Notes under the pieces: model-generated | The model's database searches: none | What the model saw: only the letters and a program-made list of their open reading frames with translations | What the model was told of the DNA's origin: nothing | Source: Aminipila luticellarii | GTDB taxonomy: Bacteria; Bacillota; Clostridia; Peptostreptococcales; Anaerovoracaceae | Assembly: GCF_004103735.1 (NCBI RefSeq) | Contig: NZ_CP035281.1 | Span: 2,666,001-2,730,000 of the forward strand | Direction of reading: 5' to 3' | DNA: 64,000 nucleotides | Translations under genes and position numbers: made by a program | Part shown: piece after piece, positions 54,496 through 62,484 of the stretch | Layout of the letters: each line of letters starts with the position of its first letter | Numbering within the stretch: position 1 is the first letter of the stretch

Positions 54496-56360
54496 GCGTT
54501 ATCCCTTTCAATGGCTAATTCCAAAATCATATTACTTCTGTCAATAAATGCTGACATCTGTTCTGCTTCAAGTGTTTCCTGACCAAGTCTTGCAATATCG
54601 ATCAACTGCATTTTTATAATATTTGTGACTTTTTCTGAAGCGGATGGGTTCAGCAGAAAATGGACCAGCTTGTTATTGAGATTTAATAACAAAATATCAT
54701 TCCCGTAGGAAAACTTACTAACATCGATTCCGGTGGCACTATACATTTCGATCGCATCCTTTACCCGTCTCTCTTCCTCGTCTAAAATCATGATAGAGGA
54801 TATTTCTTTTGTAATCAGCCGATCCGCTTTAACCGTCAAATGTTTATCTTCCACCAATCCTTTAAAGCTATTGACAAGCCTTGCTTCATCCTCCGTTACT
54901 TTTGCCTCCTCATCCTCTGTCAGTTTTTCCTTCAATGCAGAACAAAAATCGGAATCAATGCGATTAAACCTTAAATTGGTGTCTTTCATTTCAAGTTTTT
55001 TAATAAGAGGCTGATCAACAACATGAGTCATATATAAGGCATCAATGCCTGCTTTTTTGAAGGTGCTGATGTAATGTGCCTGTTGAATTTCATCGGATAC
55101 ATAATAAATAATATTTTGATGTTTATCCTTTATCTGTTCCAGGTATTCGTTTAAGGTCACATACTTATCCCTTAACGTTCTGAAAATAATAAATTTTTCA
55201 ACATAGCTGGCAAACAACTTATCTTTGAGACAACTGAACTTTATAAATGGATTTAAAGAATTCCAAATTTCTTCATAAAACTCACGCTCACATTCAAAGG
55301 TTCCGTATAACTTGAAAGCCACTTGCTCTACTATATAATGGGTTATTGAATTAAGAGCCTCACTTTTCTGAACGGATGATCTGGACGCCATCAAAGGAAG
55401 ATCCGTACAATCAAAAATTACATTTTGAAGGGACAGGAATTCAGGAAGCAGTCCTTTTCCTTCATTAGTGATATACACCTGATTGCTGTAAATTTTTATT
55501 TGACCATCAATGTTTTGGTTAAAACTGTCTTCATTTCTAAAGTAAACAAGCCCTTTTATTCCCAGCTCCTCATTATATAAATGAAGCCAAAGTACAGGTT
55601 CCGTATGGGTGTTGAACGCTTTTTGATAGAAAGCGATGTATTCCGCTCTTGTACAATCTTCCGGATTTTTAACCCATAATGGATTCGTATCATTTATTTG
55701 CTTTTTTTCAGGACTTTCAGCCGTATCTGCTAAAGCATCCTTACAGCTTAGTTCAATGGGAATCGGGAAAAAGGCAAAATATTTGTTTATAACAGCTCCC
55801 ATCCTTTGCGGTTTAAGATATTGTAAATCACTTTCAACATGAAGCGTAATGGTTGTTCCAATTTCGGATTTATTTCCTTCCTCCATTTTATAGTTCATCT
55901 CACAATCACACGTCCAATGAACCGGTTTTGATTTAGGCTTGCAGGACAGCGTATCAATTTCCACTTTATCTGCAACCATAAAAGCCGAGTAAAATCCCAA
56001 CCCAAAATGTCCAATAAGTGAATTATCCACATTGTCTTTATATTGATTTAAAAAATCTGCAGCACTTGAAAAAGCAATCTGGTTGATATACCTTTCTATT
56101 TCGTCTGCATCCATTCCAATGCCGTTATCCATAAATTTTATTGTATTTTCTGTCTGATTAATCTCAATGCAAATAAAACTATTCACAGCATAGTTTTGGC
56201 ACGTTCCAATTTTTATTAAACTGTCCCGCTTCGAAATGGCGTCGGCGCAATTTGATATTAACTCTCTTACAAAGATATCCTGCTCTGTATACAGCCACTG
56301 TTTTATGATCGGAAATATATTTTCGCTCTCCACGGATAATTTTCCATTGATGCTGCCCAT
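54492..56360 (-). CDS. htpG: Hsp90 (HtpG-like) chaperone embedded in the catabolic operon
   Basis: 622 residues of the GHKL/Hsp90 family. ATP-site motifs: E33 and N37 in RELISNCADAISK, DNGIGM (78-83) and GHFGLGFYSAF (117-127). The middle-domain catalytic Arg is present in LPLMASRSSVQ (usually LPLNVSRE). The C-terminal dimerisation region is shorter and divergent. It is unlike an ordinary housekeeping HtpG in motif detail. AAAGGG precedes the ATG. It lies 77 bp after the crotonase gene, across a hairpin, and overlaps the CoA-transferase alpha gene, so it is expressed with the pathway. A dedicated folding or assembly helper is the simplest inference. Confidence 0.9.
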   Translation of the reverse strand: MGSINGKLSVESENIFPIIKQWLYTEQDIFVRELISNCADAISKRDSLIKIGTCQNYAVNSFICIEINQTENTIKFMDNGIGMDADEIERYINQIAFSSAADFLNQYKDNVDNSLIGHFGLGFYSAFMVADKVEIDTLSCKPKSKPVHWTCDCEMNYKMEEGNKSEIGTTITLHVESDLQYLKPQRMGAVINKYFAFFPIPIELSCKDALADTAESPEKKQINDTNPLWVKNPEDCTRAEYIAFYQKAFNTHTEPVLWLHLYNEELGIKGLVYFRNEDSFNQNIDGQIKIYSNQVYITNEGKGLLPEFLSLQNVIFDCTDLPLMASRSSVQKSEALNSITHYIVEQVAFKLYGTFECEREFYEEIWNSLNPFIKFSCLKDKLFASYVEKFIIFRTLRDKYVTLNEYLEQIKDKHQNIIYYVSDEIQQAHYISTFKKAGIDALYMTHVVDQPLIKKLEMKDTNLRFNRIDSDFCSALKEKLTEDEEAKVTEDEARLVNSFKGLVEDKHLTVKADRLITKEISSIMILDEEERRVKDAIEMYSATGIDVSKFSYGNDILLLNLNNKLVHFLLNPSASEKVTNIIKMQLIDIARLGQETLEAEQMSAFIDRSNMILELAIERDNA

Positions 56361-56396
56361 AACTTTGCCCTTTCTCTTTATGTATACTAAAACAAT

Positions 56397-56424
56397 TTGG
56401 CCGCCGGATCTCTCCGCCGGCCAA
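56397..56424. terminator. GC-rich hairpin between crotonase and hsp90 genes
   Basis: Arms TTGGCCGCCGGA and TCCGCCGGCCAA (one internal C-C mismatch) with a 4-base loop. No long T-run follows on the minus strand, so it is more likely a stability or partial-attenuation element than a full terminator. Confidence 0.6.
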
Positions 56425-56437
56425 AGCTATTTCTAAA

Positions 56438-57301
56438 TTATTTCTTTCCTAATACCTTTTCGTCATATGCTGCCTGATAAATATCCCTTGAGTCCAAATC
56501 AGAGTGATACATTTTTGTATTGCAGAAGTCTCCGAACATTTCTGTACCAAAGGTCATGTCCAAATCATCAACAATTCTCTGTTTCCAAGGTCTTCTTACA
56601 ACCTGTGTCGTTAGTCTTCTGATTGTTCTATTCTGCGCCATAATAACATCAGCAATTTCATAGGCTCTGTCAATCAGCTTTTCTCTTGGTACGACTTCAC
56701 TTACCAACCCATACTTCAAGCAGGTCTCTGCATCCATCATCTCGTTCATGAACATTGCATAAACGGCTCTTCTTGTTCCCATTAATTCAAGCAGACAGCT
56801 GTGGATGCCATCTCCCGGTACAATCCCATATACATAATGGGGGTCTGAAATAACGGAATCCTCCGCCATAATGCAGATATCACACATCAGTGCTAATTCC
56901 GCATGTCCGCCTCTTCCAACTAAAGCACCAATCGTTGGTACTTCAACGTCCTGAATCATTGAAATAAGCATTCTTCGACCATCAATAAACATATGGTCAT
57001 ATCTTGTCCCTGCCGGATCTGTTCTCTCAGGAGCCCAGCTCTCATCCTCAAATACACTAATCCAGTTATCACCTGTACCTGTAAAAATAATGCATTCCGT
57101 TTCTCTGTCTGTTCCTAAAAGTCTCCACATTTTTCCGATTGCATCGTGTAATTCCATACTCCAAAGCTGAGATTCGCCCTTGGTGTGCATCCGAACTAAA
57201 ACAACGCCGTCCTCTCTTCTTTCCATGATAAAGTGTTCTTTAAACATTTCTTTTAATTCATCAAATGTAGGCCAGCCTACGAACTGTGTTTGAGTTGCCA
57301 T
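56438..57301 (-). CDS. Crotonase-fold hydrolase resembling 6-oxocamphor hydrolase
   Basis: 287 residues of the enoyl-CoA hydratase/isomerase superfamily. The two glutamates of hydratases are not in place; instead the segment H133 (GRGGHAELALMCDI), H155 and D164 (SDPHYVYGIVPGDGIH) resembles the 6-oxocamphor hydrolase group, where a His and an Asp nine residues apart activate water to split a beta-diketone C-C bond. H155 to D164 is the same spacing. So hydrolytic cleavage of a 1,3-diketone is plausible; CoA-ester chemistry is the alternative. First gene of the operon, AAAGGAG before the ATG, with the shared regulatory box 82 bp upstream. Confidence 0.82.
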   Translation of the reverse strand: MATQTQFVGWPTFDELKEMFKEHFIMERREDGVVLVRMHTKGESQLWSMELHDAIGKMWRLLGTDRETECIIFTGTGDNWISVFEDESWAPERTDPAGTRYDHMFIDGRRMLISMIQDVEVPTIGALVGRGGHAELALMCDICIMAEDSVISDPHYVYGIVPGDGIHSCLLELMGTRRAVYAMFMNEMMDAETCLKYGLVSEVVPREKLIDRAYEIADVIMAQNRTIRRLTTQVVRRPWKQRIVDDLDMTFGTEMFGDFCNTKMYHSDLDSRDIYQAAYDEKVLGKK

Positions 57302-57382
57302 TTCTTTTCTCCTTTTCTGATCAAATAAATTTATCCTTGTTACTTGATATAACTTTAGTTTTAAAGTACCATCCGATGGCTT

Positions 57383-57397
57383 ACATTGAAAAATGCT
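57383..57397. promoter_or_regulatory. Shared 15-bp box upstream of the crotonase operon
   Basis: ACATTGAAAAATGCT, identical to 49875-49889 upstream of the MFS gene, with inverted core CATT-GAAA-AATG. On the minus strand AAGCC follows and then ACTTTA about 15 bp downstream. Confidence 0.65.
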
Positions 57398-57434
57398 TTT
57401 TTTGCATAAATACTTTTTCGCTGCACAAAAAAAT

Positions 57435-57469
57435 AGCCAAGCTGCTATAAATACAATAACCGCTTGGCT
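57435..57469 (-). terminator. Terminator beyond nhaA and the rlmH remnant
   Basis: Arms AGCCAAGC and GCTTGGCT, followed on the minus strand by ATTTTTTTG. It lies 22 bp past the rlmH remnant, so it was probably the original rlmH terminator. Confidence 0.8.
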
Positions 57470-57490
57470 TCAATACTCGTTCTTAAAAAG

Positions 57491-57626
57491 CTTATTTATG
57501 ATAAGCTTCCTTTTTATTAATTTTAAACGCTCGATAAATCTGTTCCAGTAAAAAGACCCGCATCATCTGGTGGGGAAAGGTCATAGCGGAAAAGGACAGC
57601 TTATAATCTGCCCGCTGGCTGACCTC
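57491..57626 (-). pseudogene. Duplicated 3' end of rlmH (136-bp direct repeat, copy 1)
   Basis: Identical over all 136 bases to 58906-59041. It encodes the last 44 residues of RlmH and its stop, but has no start or upstream portion. It ends in GAAGCTTATCATAAATAA like the intact gene. It marks the far junction of the nhaA insertion. Confidence 0.9.
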
Positions 57627-57680
57627 GGAAGTTTGACGGTTGAATAGGAAAAGGAAGCCATAAACTTATGAGAAATGGCA

Positions 57681-58832
57681 TTATCCTATTTTTTTAATAT
57701 TCAATATCCGAGCCAATACGGTTGCAAGGATAAATACAAACACGGTAAATAAGGCACCCATCTTTGCCGCCCCCTGCAGGGCTGGATCCGTGTATGCAGG
57801 AGTCACTACAAACAGGGCTACCGTCAAGCCCATTCCCCCAACCACACCTGCCAGGAAAACGTCCCTTCCGGACATTCCCTCCGGCAGATTAAACTTCCAC
57901 AGGGTAGCAAGCCAGGTGAACAAAGAAATACCCAGAGTCTTTCCTACCACCAGGGAGGCAAAAATAATCCAGGTCAAGTTGGAAACAGATGAAAATTCAA
58001 CACCTGCATTGGCTATTCCAAAAAAGAACAGCCCATAATCCACAATAGGTGAAATGTGATGCTCAAAGCAGCTCAGAGTGGAATACTCTGGTGCATCGTT
58101 TACGCCGTGCATGTCCACCCCTTCCAAGGATTGGCCCTGCCTGGGCAGAAAAGGAATGATGAAAACCAGGGATAGTGCCGGATGCAGATGCGCATTGAGC
58201 ATGCCAATCCAGCAGATGGTACCTGCTCCAAAAATATAAGGGATATAGCTTTGTACTTGTCGTTTATTCAGATGTGCTGCCACCAACATTCCTAAAACAA
58301 TCAGCAAGAGCCATAGGGGCTCTACCGGTGCATTGGGATCCGGATAAAAGACTGCAATGATAATTAATCCTATTGCATCATCAGCCACCGCCAGCAGCAG
58401 CAGAAAGCTCACCGCCGGATGATCTTTTCCAAACACCATTCGAGCCAGCAGCCAAGCCAGCGCAATGTCCGTAGCGGTACAAATCCCCCAACCGTTTAAA
58501 AAGGTCGGATCGCCCATCAGCTCATTCAACGAAAAAAATACAACGATGGGACCGATAATGCCTCCTGCTGTAGCTAAAAGCGGTGTTATAGCTTTTTTTA
58601 TAGGATTTAAGTCTCCGCCGGGAGATAAGCTGTTGACAATCTCAATGCCAGCAACGGCGAAAAAGAAGACCATAAATACGTCATTAACTAAGAAATGGAC
58701 ATTAACAGGACCTGCAATCGTTCCATGAACCGCTCCTTCATAGGTTTCTGGAGATAAATTGGCCCAAATCAAGGCTGTCACAACACCTAGTATTAATGGA
58801 AGGGAATATTCTCTAAAACGATTAAGCCACAT
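57681..58832 (-). CDS. nhaA: Na+/H+ antiporter NhaA
   Basis: 383 residues with about eleven to twelve membrane spans. The ion-binding pair is D151-D152 in LAVADDAIGLIII (D163/D164 of the E. coli protein), with D122 in CTATDIALAW and the lysine in VVGKTLGI also conserved. It exports Na+ in exchange for protons and helps with alkaline pH or salt. I start at ATG 58832 because AGGAGG is eight bases upstream; the two earlier in-frame codons are too close to that site. It lies between two exact copies of the rlmH 3' end, so it was inserted or duplicated there. Confidence 0.95.
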   Translation of the reverse strand: MWLNRFREYSLPLILGVVTALIWANLSPETYEGAVHGTIAGPVNVHFLVNDVFMVFFFAVAGIEIVNSLSPGGDLNPIKKAITPLLATAGGIIGPIVVFFSLNELMGDPTFLNGWGICTATDIALAWLLARMVFGKDHPAVSFLLLLAVADDAIGLIIIAVFYPDPNAPVEPLWLLLIVLGMLVAAHLNKRQVQSYIPYIFGAGTICWIGMLNAHLHPALSLVFIIPFLPRQGQSLEGVDMHGVNDAPEYSTLSCFEHHISPIVDYGLFFFGIANAGVEFSSVSNLTWIIFASLVVGKTLGISLFTWLATLWKFNLPEGMSGRDVFLAGVVGGMGLTVALFVVTPAYTDPALQGAAKMGALFTVFVFILATVLARILNIKKIG

Positions 58833-58905
58833 GGCCATCACCTCCTTTTACAACATAGCATGCCTTTTTCTTTTCGGTTCATGCTGTTTTTGTTTCTCAC
58901 TCATT

Positions 58906-59041
58906 CTTATTTATGATAAGCTTCCTTTTTATTAATTTTAAACGCTCGATAAATCTGTTCCAGTAAAAAGACCCGCATCATCTGGTGGGGAAAGGTCATA
59001 GCGGAAAAGGACAGCTTATAATCTGCCCGCTGGCTGACCTC
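58906..59041 (-). repeat. 136-bp direct repeat, copy 2 (3' end of intact rlmH)
   Basis: Matches 57491-57626 exactly. It starts one base past the rlmH stop and covers residues 116-159. The repeat-to-repeat unit is 1415 bp and contains nhaA only. Confidence 0.92.
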
Positions 59042-59386
59042 TTCCGCTAAGCCCAGGGAGCCGCCTATGACAAAGACCAGATCGCTTTTTCCTTCCAGGC
59101 CCAGCTGGTTGATCTTATCCGCCAGCTTCTCGGAACTAAGCTGATTTCCCTTAATCTCCAAAGAAATCACATACGCTTCTTTTTTAATTCTTTTTAATAT
59201 GCTTTTTCCCTCTGCCGCCTTGACGGCCTCCTCCTCCGCCTCCGAAGCATTGTCGGGTAAGCGTTCTTCCTTCAGCTCGTCTATTGACAATGTACAATAT
59301 TTAGACAGCCGCTTGCTGTATTCTTCTATGGCGCTAACCCAATATTTTTCCTTTAGTTTTCCAATACATATCACTGTTATATTCAT
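58907..59386 (-). CDS. rlmH: 23S rRNA pseudouridine(1915) N3-methyltransferase RlmH
   Basis: 159 residues, the size of the SPOUT-class RlmH. It methylates pseudouridine 1915 of 23S rRNA with SAM. The SAM-binding knot shows FVIGGSLGL, and the C-terminus ends KEAYHK, as usual. Its final 44 codons are part of the 136-bp repeat, so the gene is intact but its end may derive from the inserted DNA. It follows yycJ by 3 bp, as in the common yycHIJ-rlmH neighbourhood. Confidence 0.95.
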   Translation of the reverse strand: MNITVICIGKLKEKYWVSAIEEYSKRLSKYCTLSIDELKEERLPDNASEAEEEAVKAAEGKSILKRIKKEAYVISLEIKGNQLSSEKLADKINQLGLEGKSDLVFVIGGSLGLAEEVSQRADYKLSFSAMTFPHQMMRVFLLEQIYRAFKINKKEAYHK

Positions 59387-59389
59387 GCT

Positions 59390-60187
59390 CTATACCGTGT
59401 AAATCATACTGATTTCGTCTTTCATCATGGTGTTCAGCTGGAGCTGTCCCCCCAGGTAATGCTCCGATTCCTCCAGCACGTTTTTGATGGTTTGATACGC
59501 CATTTCCGGGAAGTTGTTCTCTCTGCTCAGATGGGCCAAAAGAATCTTTCGGGGCTTGCTGCAGCACTCGTCTAAAAGTCGGCACAAGCAGTTTCCTGCG
59601 GCTACATTGGACAAGTGTCCCCTGCTTCCCAGAATCCGTTGTTTCACATTCCAGGGATAGCGGCCCACCTTCAGCATATTCTCATCGTGATTGGCTTCTA
59701 AGGTCAGCAGATCTGCTTGCCGGATCTCGTCAAAGATCTCCTCGGTTATGCACCCCGTATCGGTGACGATGGTAATCTGCTTTTCTTCCGCAAAGAGGGA
59801 AAAGCCCACGGGCTCCGCCGCATCGTGGGAGATATGAAAGGGTTTTATCTTAATATCTCCTATGGAAAAAGCCTCTCCTGTAATGAAAAGCCCTCGCTGT
59901 CCTTCCGGCACGTTTTCCTGAATCTGTGTCCATGTTCCCGCATTCGCATATGTTTTAGCACCCGGAAGCTTTTTTGACAGAACCCGAAGGCTTTTCACAT
60001 GATCGATATGTTCGTGAGTCACGAGTACGCCCTGAACCTGCTCTTCCGGGGTCTGTGTTGTATTGAGTCCTTCCAGTATCTTCTTTCCGCTTATTCCCGC
60101 ATCTATTAACAGCGCGGTGCTGTCACTTTTGACCAAATAACAATTTCCGCTGCTTCCGCTGGAAAACGAACAAAAACTTAATGCCAT
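59390..60187 (-). CDS. yycJ: YycJ/WalJ metallo-beta-lactamase fold hydrolase
   Basis: 265 residues. The N-terminal FCSFSSGSSGNCYLV and the metal motif THEHIDHVKSL, then HISHDAAEPVGF, TDTGCIT and HLSREN, match YycJ, an MBL-fold protein linked to the Wal cell-wall control operon and proposed to have exonuclease activity. I start at ATG 60187, where GAAAGGAAAG lies upstream; an earlier ATG overlaps the yycI stop without a good site. Followed by rlmH after 3 bp. Confidence 0.93.
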   Translation of the reverse strand: MALSFCSFSSGSSGNCYLVKSDSTALLIDAGISGKKILEGLNTTQTPEEQVQGVLVTHEHIDHVKSLRVLSKKLPGAKTYANAGTWTQIQENVPEGQRGLFITGEAFSIGDIKIKPFHISHDAAEPVGFSLFAEEKQITIVTDTGCITEEIFDEIRQADLLTLEANHDENMLKVGRYPWNVKQRILGSRGHLSNVAAGNCLCRLLDECCSKPRKILLAHLSRENNFPEMAYQTIKNVLEESEHYLGGQLQLNTMMKDEISMIYTV

Positions 60188-60201
60188 TGATTTCTTTCCT
60201 T

Positions 60202-60930
60202 TCATGCTTTATACGCATCTATATATTTCGTCTTTCCTCCATTGTACGTAATTTCCCACGCCGGAAAGGCTGTATCTGATATAAGAGATTCTCCGTTAAA
60301 ATCTGAGCTGTTGACCCAGAAAACTAATTGCATCTTTTCTACATGAATGATTTCCTCTGAATTTTTTTCACTCATAAACAGTAGCAGCGCTTCTTCCGGA
60401 GAGGAGACCTTTAACTTCTTCTTACTTTTGGGCGTGAGGCTCAAGCACTGTCTCGTCACATCCTTTACCTTTCCGCTCTGAAACGATACTTCTACGAAGC
60501 TGTCCCCGATGGCCACCTTTTTATAGCTGTTCTTATACCGCACCACCGTTGATTTTCCATGGGTCAGTACCTTGTCAAAAATTAAATTATCTCTGCCCAA
60601 CTGATTGTCCTCTAAAAATTGATCTGCCGTTTGGCGATAAAGCTCTTGGCTGGAATTTGCCGGTATCATATAGATGTCCTGCTTTAAAGCCTGTTCAATC
60701 TGGGCCTGCCTGCCATTATTATACTCAATAGTAATAGCCGGCATATTTTCATATTTATCCGGTATTTCTGTATCTACAAACACATTTTTTTCTTTGAGAA
60801 TCGCGAACAGTACATCCTGATCCAGAACCTGATTGTCCGCATTATTTTTCGTCAAATAGGTACACAGGAGAAATATATTCGTCGCAATTAATGCCACTAT
60901 TAAAATATTTTTCGCTTTAGACCAATCCAT
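60202..60930 (-). CDS. yycI: YycI/WalI regulatory membrane protein
   Basis: 242 residues. The N-terminus MDWSKAKNILIVALIATNIFL (one membrane span) is the YycI signature; the rest is extracellular. In Bacillus and Staphylococcus YycI and YycH modulate the WalK histidine kinase. Here WalRK are not adjacent. Start at 60930, with GAGGATGAGGG upstream. The stop overlaps the region of the yycJ start, and yycH ends 20 bp upstream, so the three are one transcript. Confidence 0.88.
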   Translation of the reverse strand: MDWSKAKNILIVALIATNIFLLCTYLTKNNADNQVLDQDVLFAILKEKNVFVDTEIPDKYENMPAITIEYNNGRQAQIEQALKQDIYMIPANSSQELYRQTADQFLEDNQLGRDNLIFDKVLTHGKSTVVRYKNSYKKVAIGDSFVEVSFQSGKVKDVTRQCLSLTPKSKKKLKVSSPEEALLLFMSEKNSEEIIHVEKMQLVFWVNSSDFNGESLISDTAFPAWEITYNGGKTKYIDAYKA

Positions 60931-60950
60931 TTTTTCCCTCATCCTCTATA

Positions 60951-62456
60951 TTAATACGCCTTGGAGTACCCCTTCGGCTGACCGCTATACAGATCAAAAT
61001 ATAAACAAACTCCATTGACTTCCAATGCCCATACCGGAACCAGCTGCAAACTCTTCTCCTTGTCGGCGGTTCCGTCTGTGGATAGCTTTATCGCCGGTTT
61101 TAAGTAGCCCATATATAAATTGTCGATCCGGTTGGCCACATCCTCAAAGGAAAGTTCCTTCTGATCCTGTTTGGTCTCAAGGCCTGCTTTGGCTGAAATA
61201 TAATTATAATTCAGCGCCAGCATATTGATGGCAGAAATCCGTTCCTCTTCCGAGTTCTTCTGCGCCTGATTCTCATCAAAGTTTATAAGCTCTTTCCGGA
61301 AGTATGAAATCTGTCCATCCTTTACATCTATTATAATCGGCATGTTGTCTTGATAAAAGACTTTATTTTTTCCGCATTCAAAGCCGAATATAAATTGATA
61401 GCTGTTTTTCTTATCGTCTATAGGCGATGCACTTTCCAGATAAGGCTTTATCTTTTCTCCTGCCATGGTCTGAAATCCGCCATGGGCGCCTATAAAATTC
61501 AACGCCGCATCCAGTGATGCAAACATGGATTGCTGTTCGGCGTTATTGCTTTTTATCTCTTCTTTATATTCTATGGAGCCGTCATTTGGATTAATGATCA
61601 ATACTTTCTGCCCATAGCCGTACATATACACGATTTTCTCATTGGTTTCCTCCAAGGTTCTTACAAAATCGAGGGTCTTCCCGAAATAGGACTGAGCCAG
61701 TGCTTCTATGGCATTCTTCTGTTCCATACTGATGTCTTTTTTGTAATCCAAAGGGATTGGTGCTATCGGGCTCTCCACCGGAACAAGCGTGTCATTGGTG
61801 CTCTCCGAACCCAGATACGTTTTCAGCGGAAAATATGGAATAGCTTGCTGCTGTGCAAAAAGAGAATCTAATTGATCAGAAATCTGTAAAGCCTTGTTTC
61901 CAAGAATCCAGTAATATTTTTTCTTGTTTCCGTCATAAATAAAGGTTCCTTCTGCGCTTCCCTTAGAAAACCCAATCTCTGTCATATTGCTGATGTTATC
62001 ATATCCTTGCTGCTGTTTTATATCGAATTCCTTGCAGAAGTCTGTGAAAGGGATATTATACTGGAATTTTGCAAAAATAGAAGGATATTTCATCGCATCT
62101 TTATACTCTTCTTCCGTTATTTCCTCTACCAAAATATTGGTGCCCTTTGAAAAATCTCTAAAGGTCTTTAAGACCTGATCTTTCCACAGCTCTTCTTTTT
62201 TATCCGTTACCACTATGTAATCTTCATTTCCGCCGCCCAAGACAATCTGGTCGGGCACAAGCACCTGTTCACTGGAAAGCACCTCATACGGCTCATTATC
62301 ATCATTAAAAATAAAAGCTTCCAAACTTTTACTTCCCCACAAAAAATACAATAGTAGTATCGTTGTAAAAACCAATACTACTAGTAATATATTTTTCAAT
62401 CTCTCGATGTTAAATTGCTTCTTGATATCTATTTGCATCTTTTCCATGGTTATCAC
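60951..62456 (-). CDS. yycH: YycH/WalH-like regulatory membrane protein
   Basis: 501 residues with one N-terminal membrane span (about 20-42, ILLVVLVFTTILLLYFL) and a large extracellular region. Position next to yycI and the overall layout identify it as YycH. Start is GTG at 62456, seven bases past AAGGG; an ATG three codons later is possible. Conserved sequence is low outside the anchor, so the family call leans on context. Confidence 0.8.
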   Translation of the reverse strand: MITMEKMQIDIKKQFNIERLKNILLVVLVFTTILLLYFLWGSKSLEAFIFNDDNEPYEVLSSEQVLVPDQIVLGGGNEDYIVVTDKKEELWKDQVLKTFRDFSKGTNILVEEITEEEYKDAMKYPSIFAKFQYNIPFTDFCKEFDIKQQQGYDNISNMTEIGFSKGSAEGTFIYDGNKKKYYWILGNKALQISDQLDSLFAQQQAIPYFPLKTYLGSESTNDTLVPVESPIAPIPLDYKKDISMEQKNAIEALAQSYFGKTLDFVRTLEETNEKIVYMYGYGQKVLIINPNDGSIEYKEEIKSNNAEQQSMFASLDAALNFIGAHGGFQTMAGEKIKPYLESASPIDDKKNSYQFIFGFECGKNKVFYQDNMPIIIDVKDGQISYFRKELINFDENQAQKNSEEERISAINMLALNYNYISAKAGLETKQDQKELSFEDVANRIDNLYMGYLKPAIKLSTDGTADKEKSLQLVPVWALEVNGVCLYFDLYSGQPKGYSKAY

Positions 62457-62484
62457 ATTTCTACCCTTTACACAAGTCCTGTTA

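Noticed and set aside
56438-57301. Calling the crotonase gene a plain enoyl-CoA hydratase.
   Set aside because: The characteristic hydratase glutamates do not appear, and the His/Asp pattern fits the C-C hydrolase group better.
57491-59041. Explaining the nhaA flanks as an insertion sequence target-site duplication.
   Set aside because: The repeats are 136 bp, far longer than IS duplications, and no transposase or terminal inverted repeats are present.
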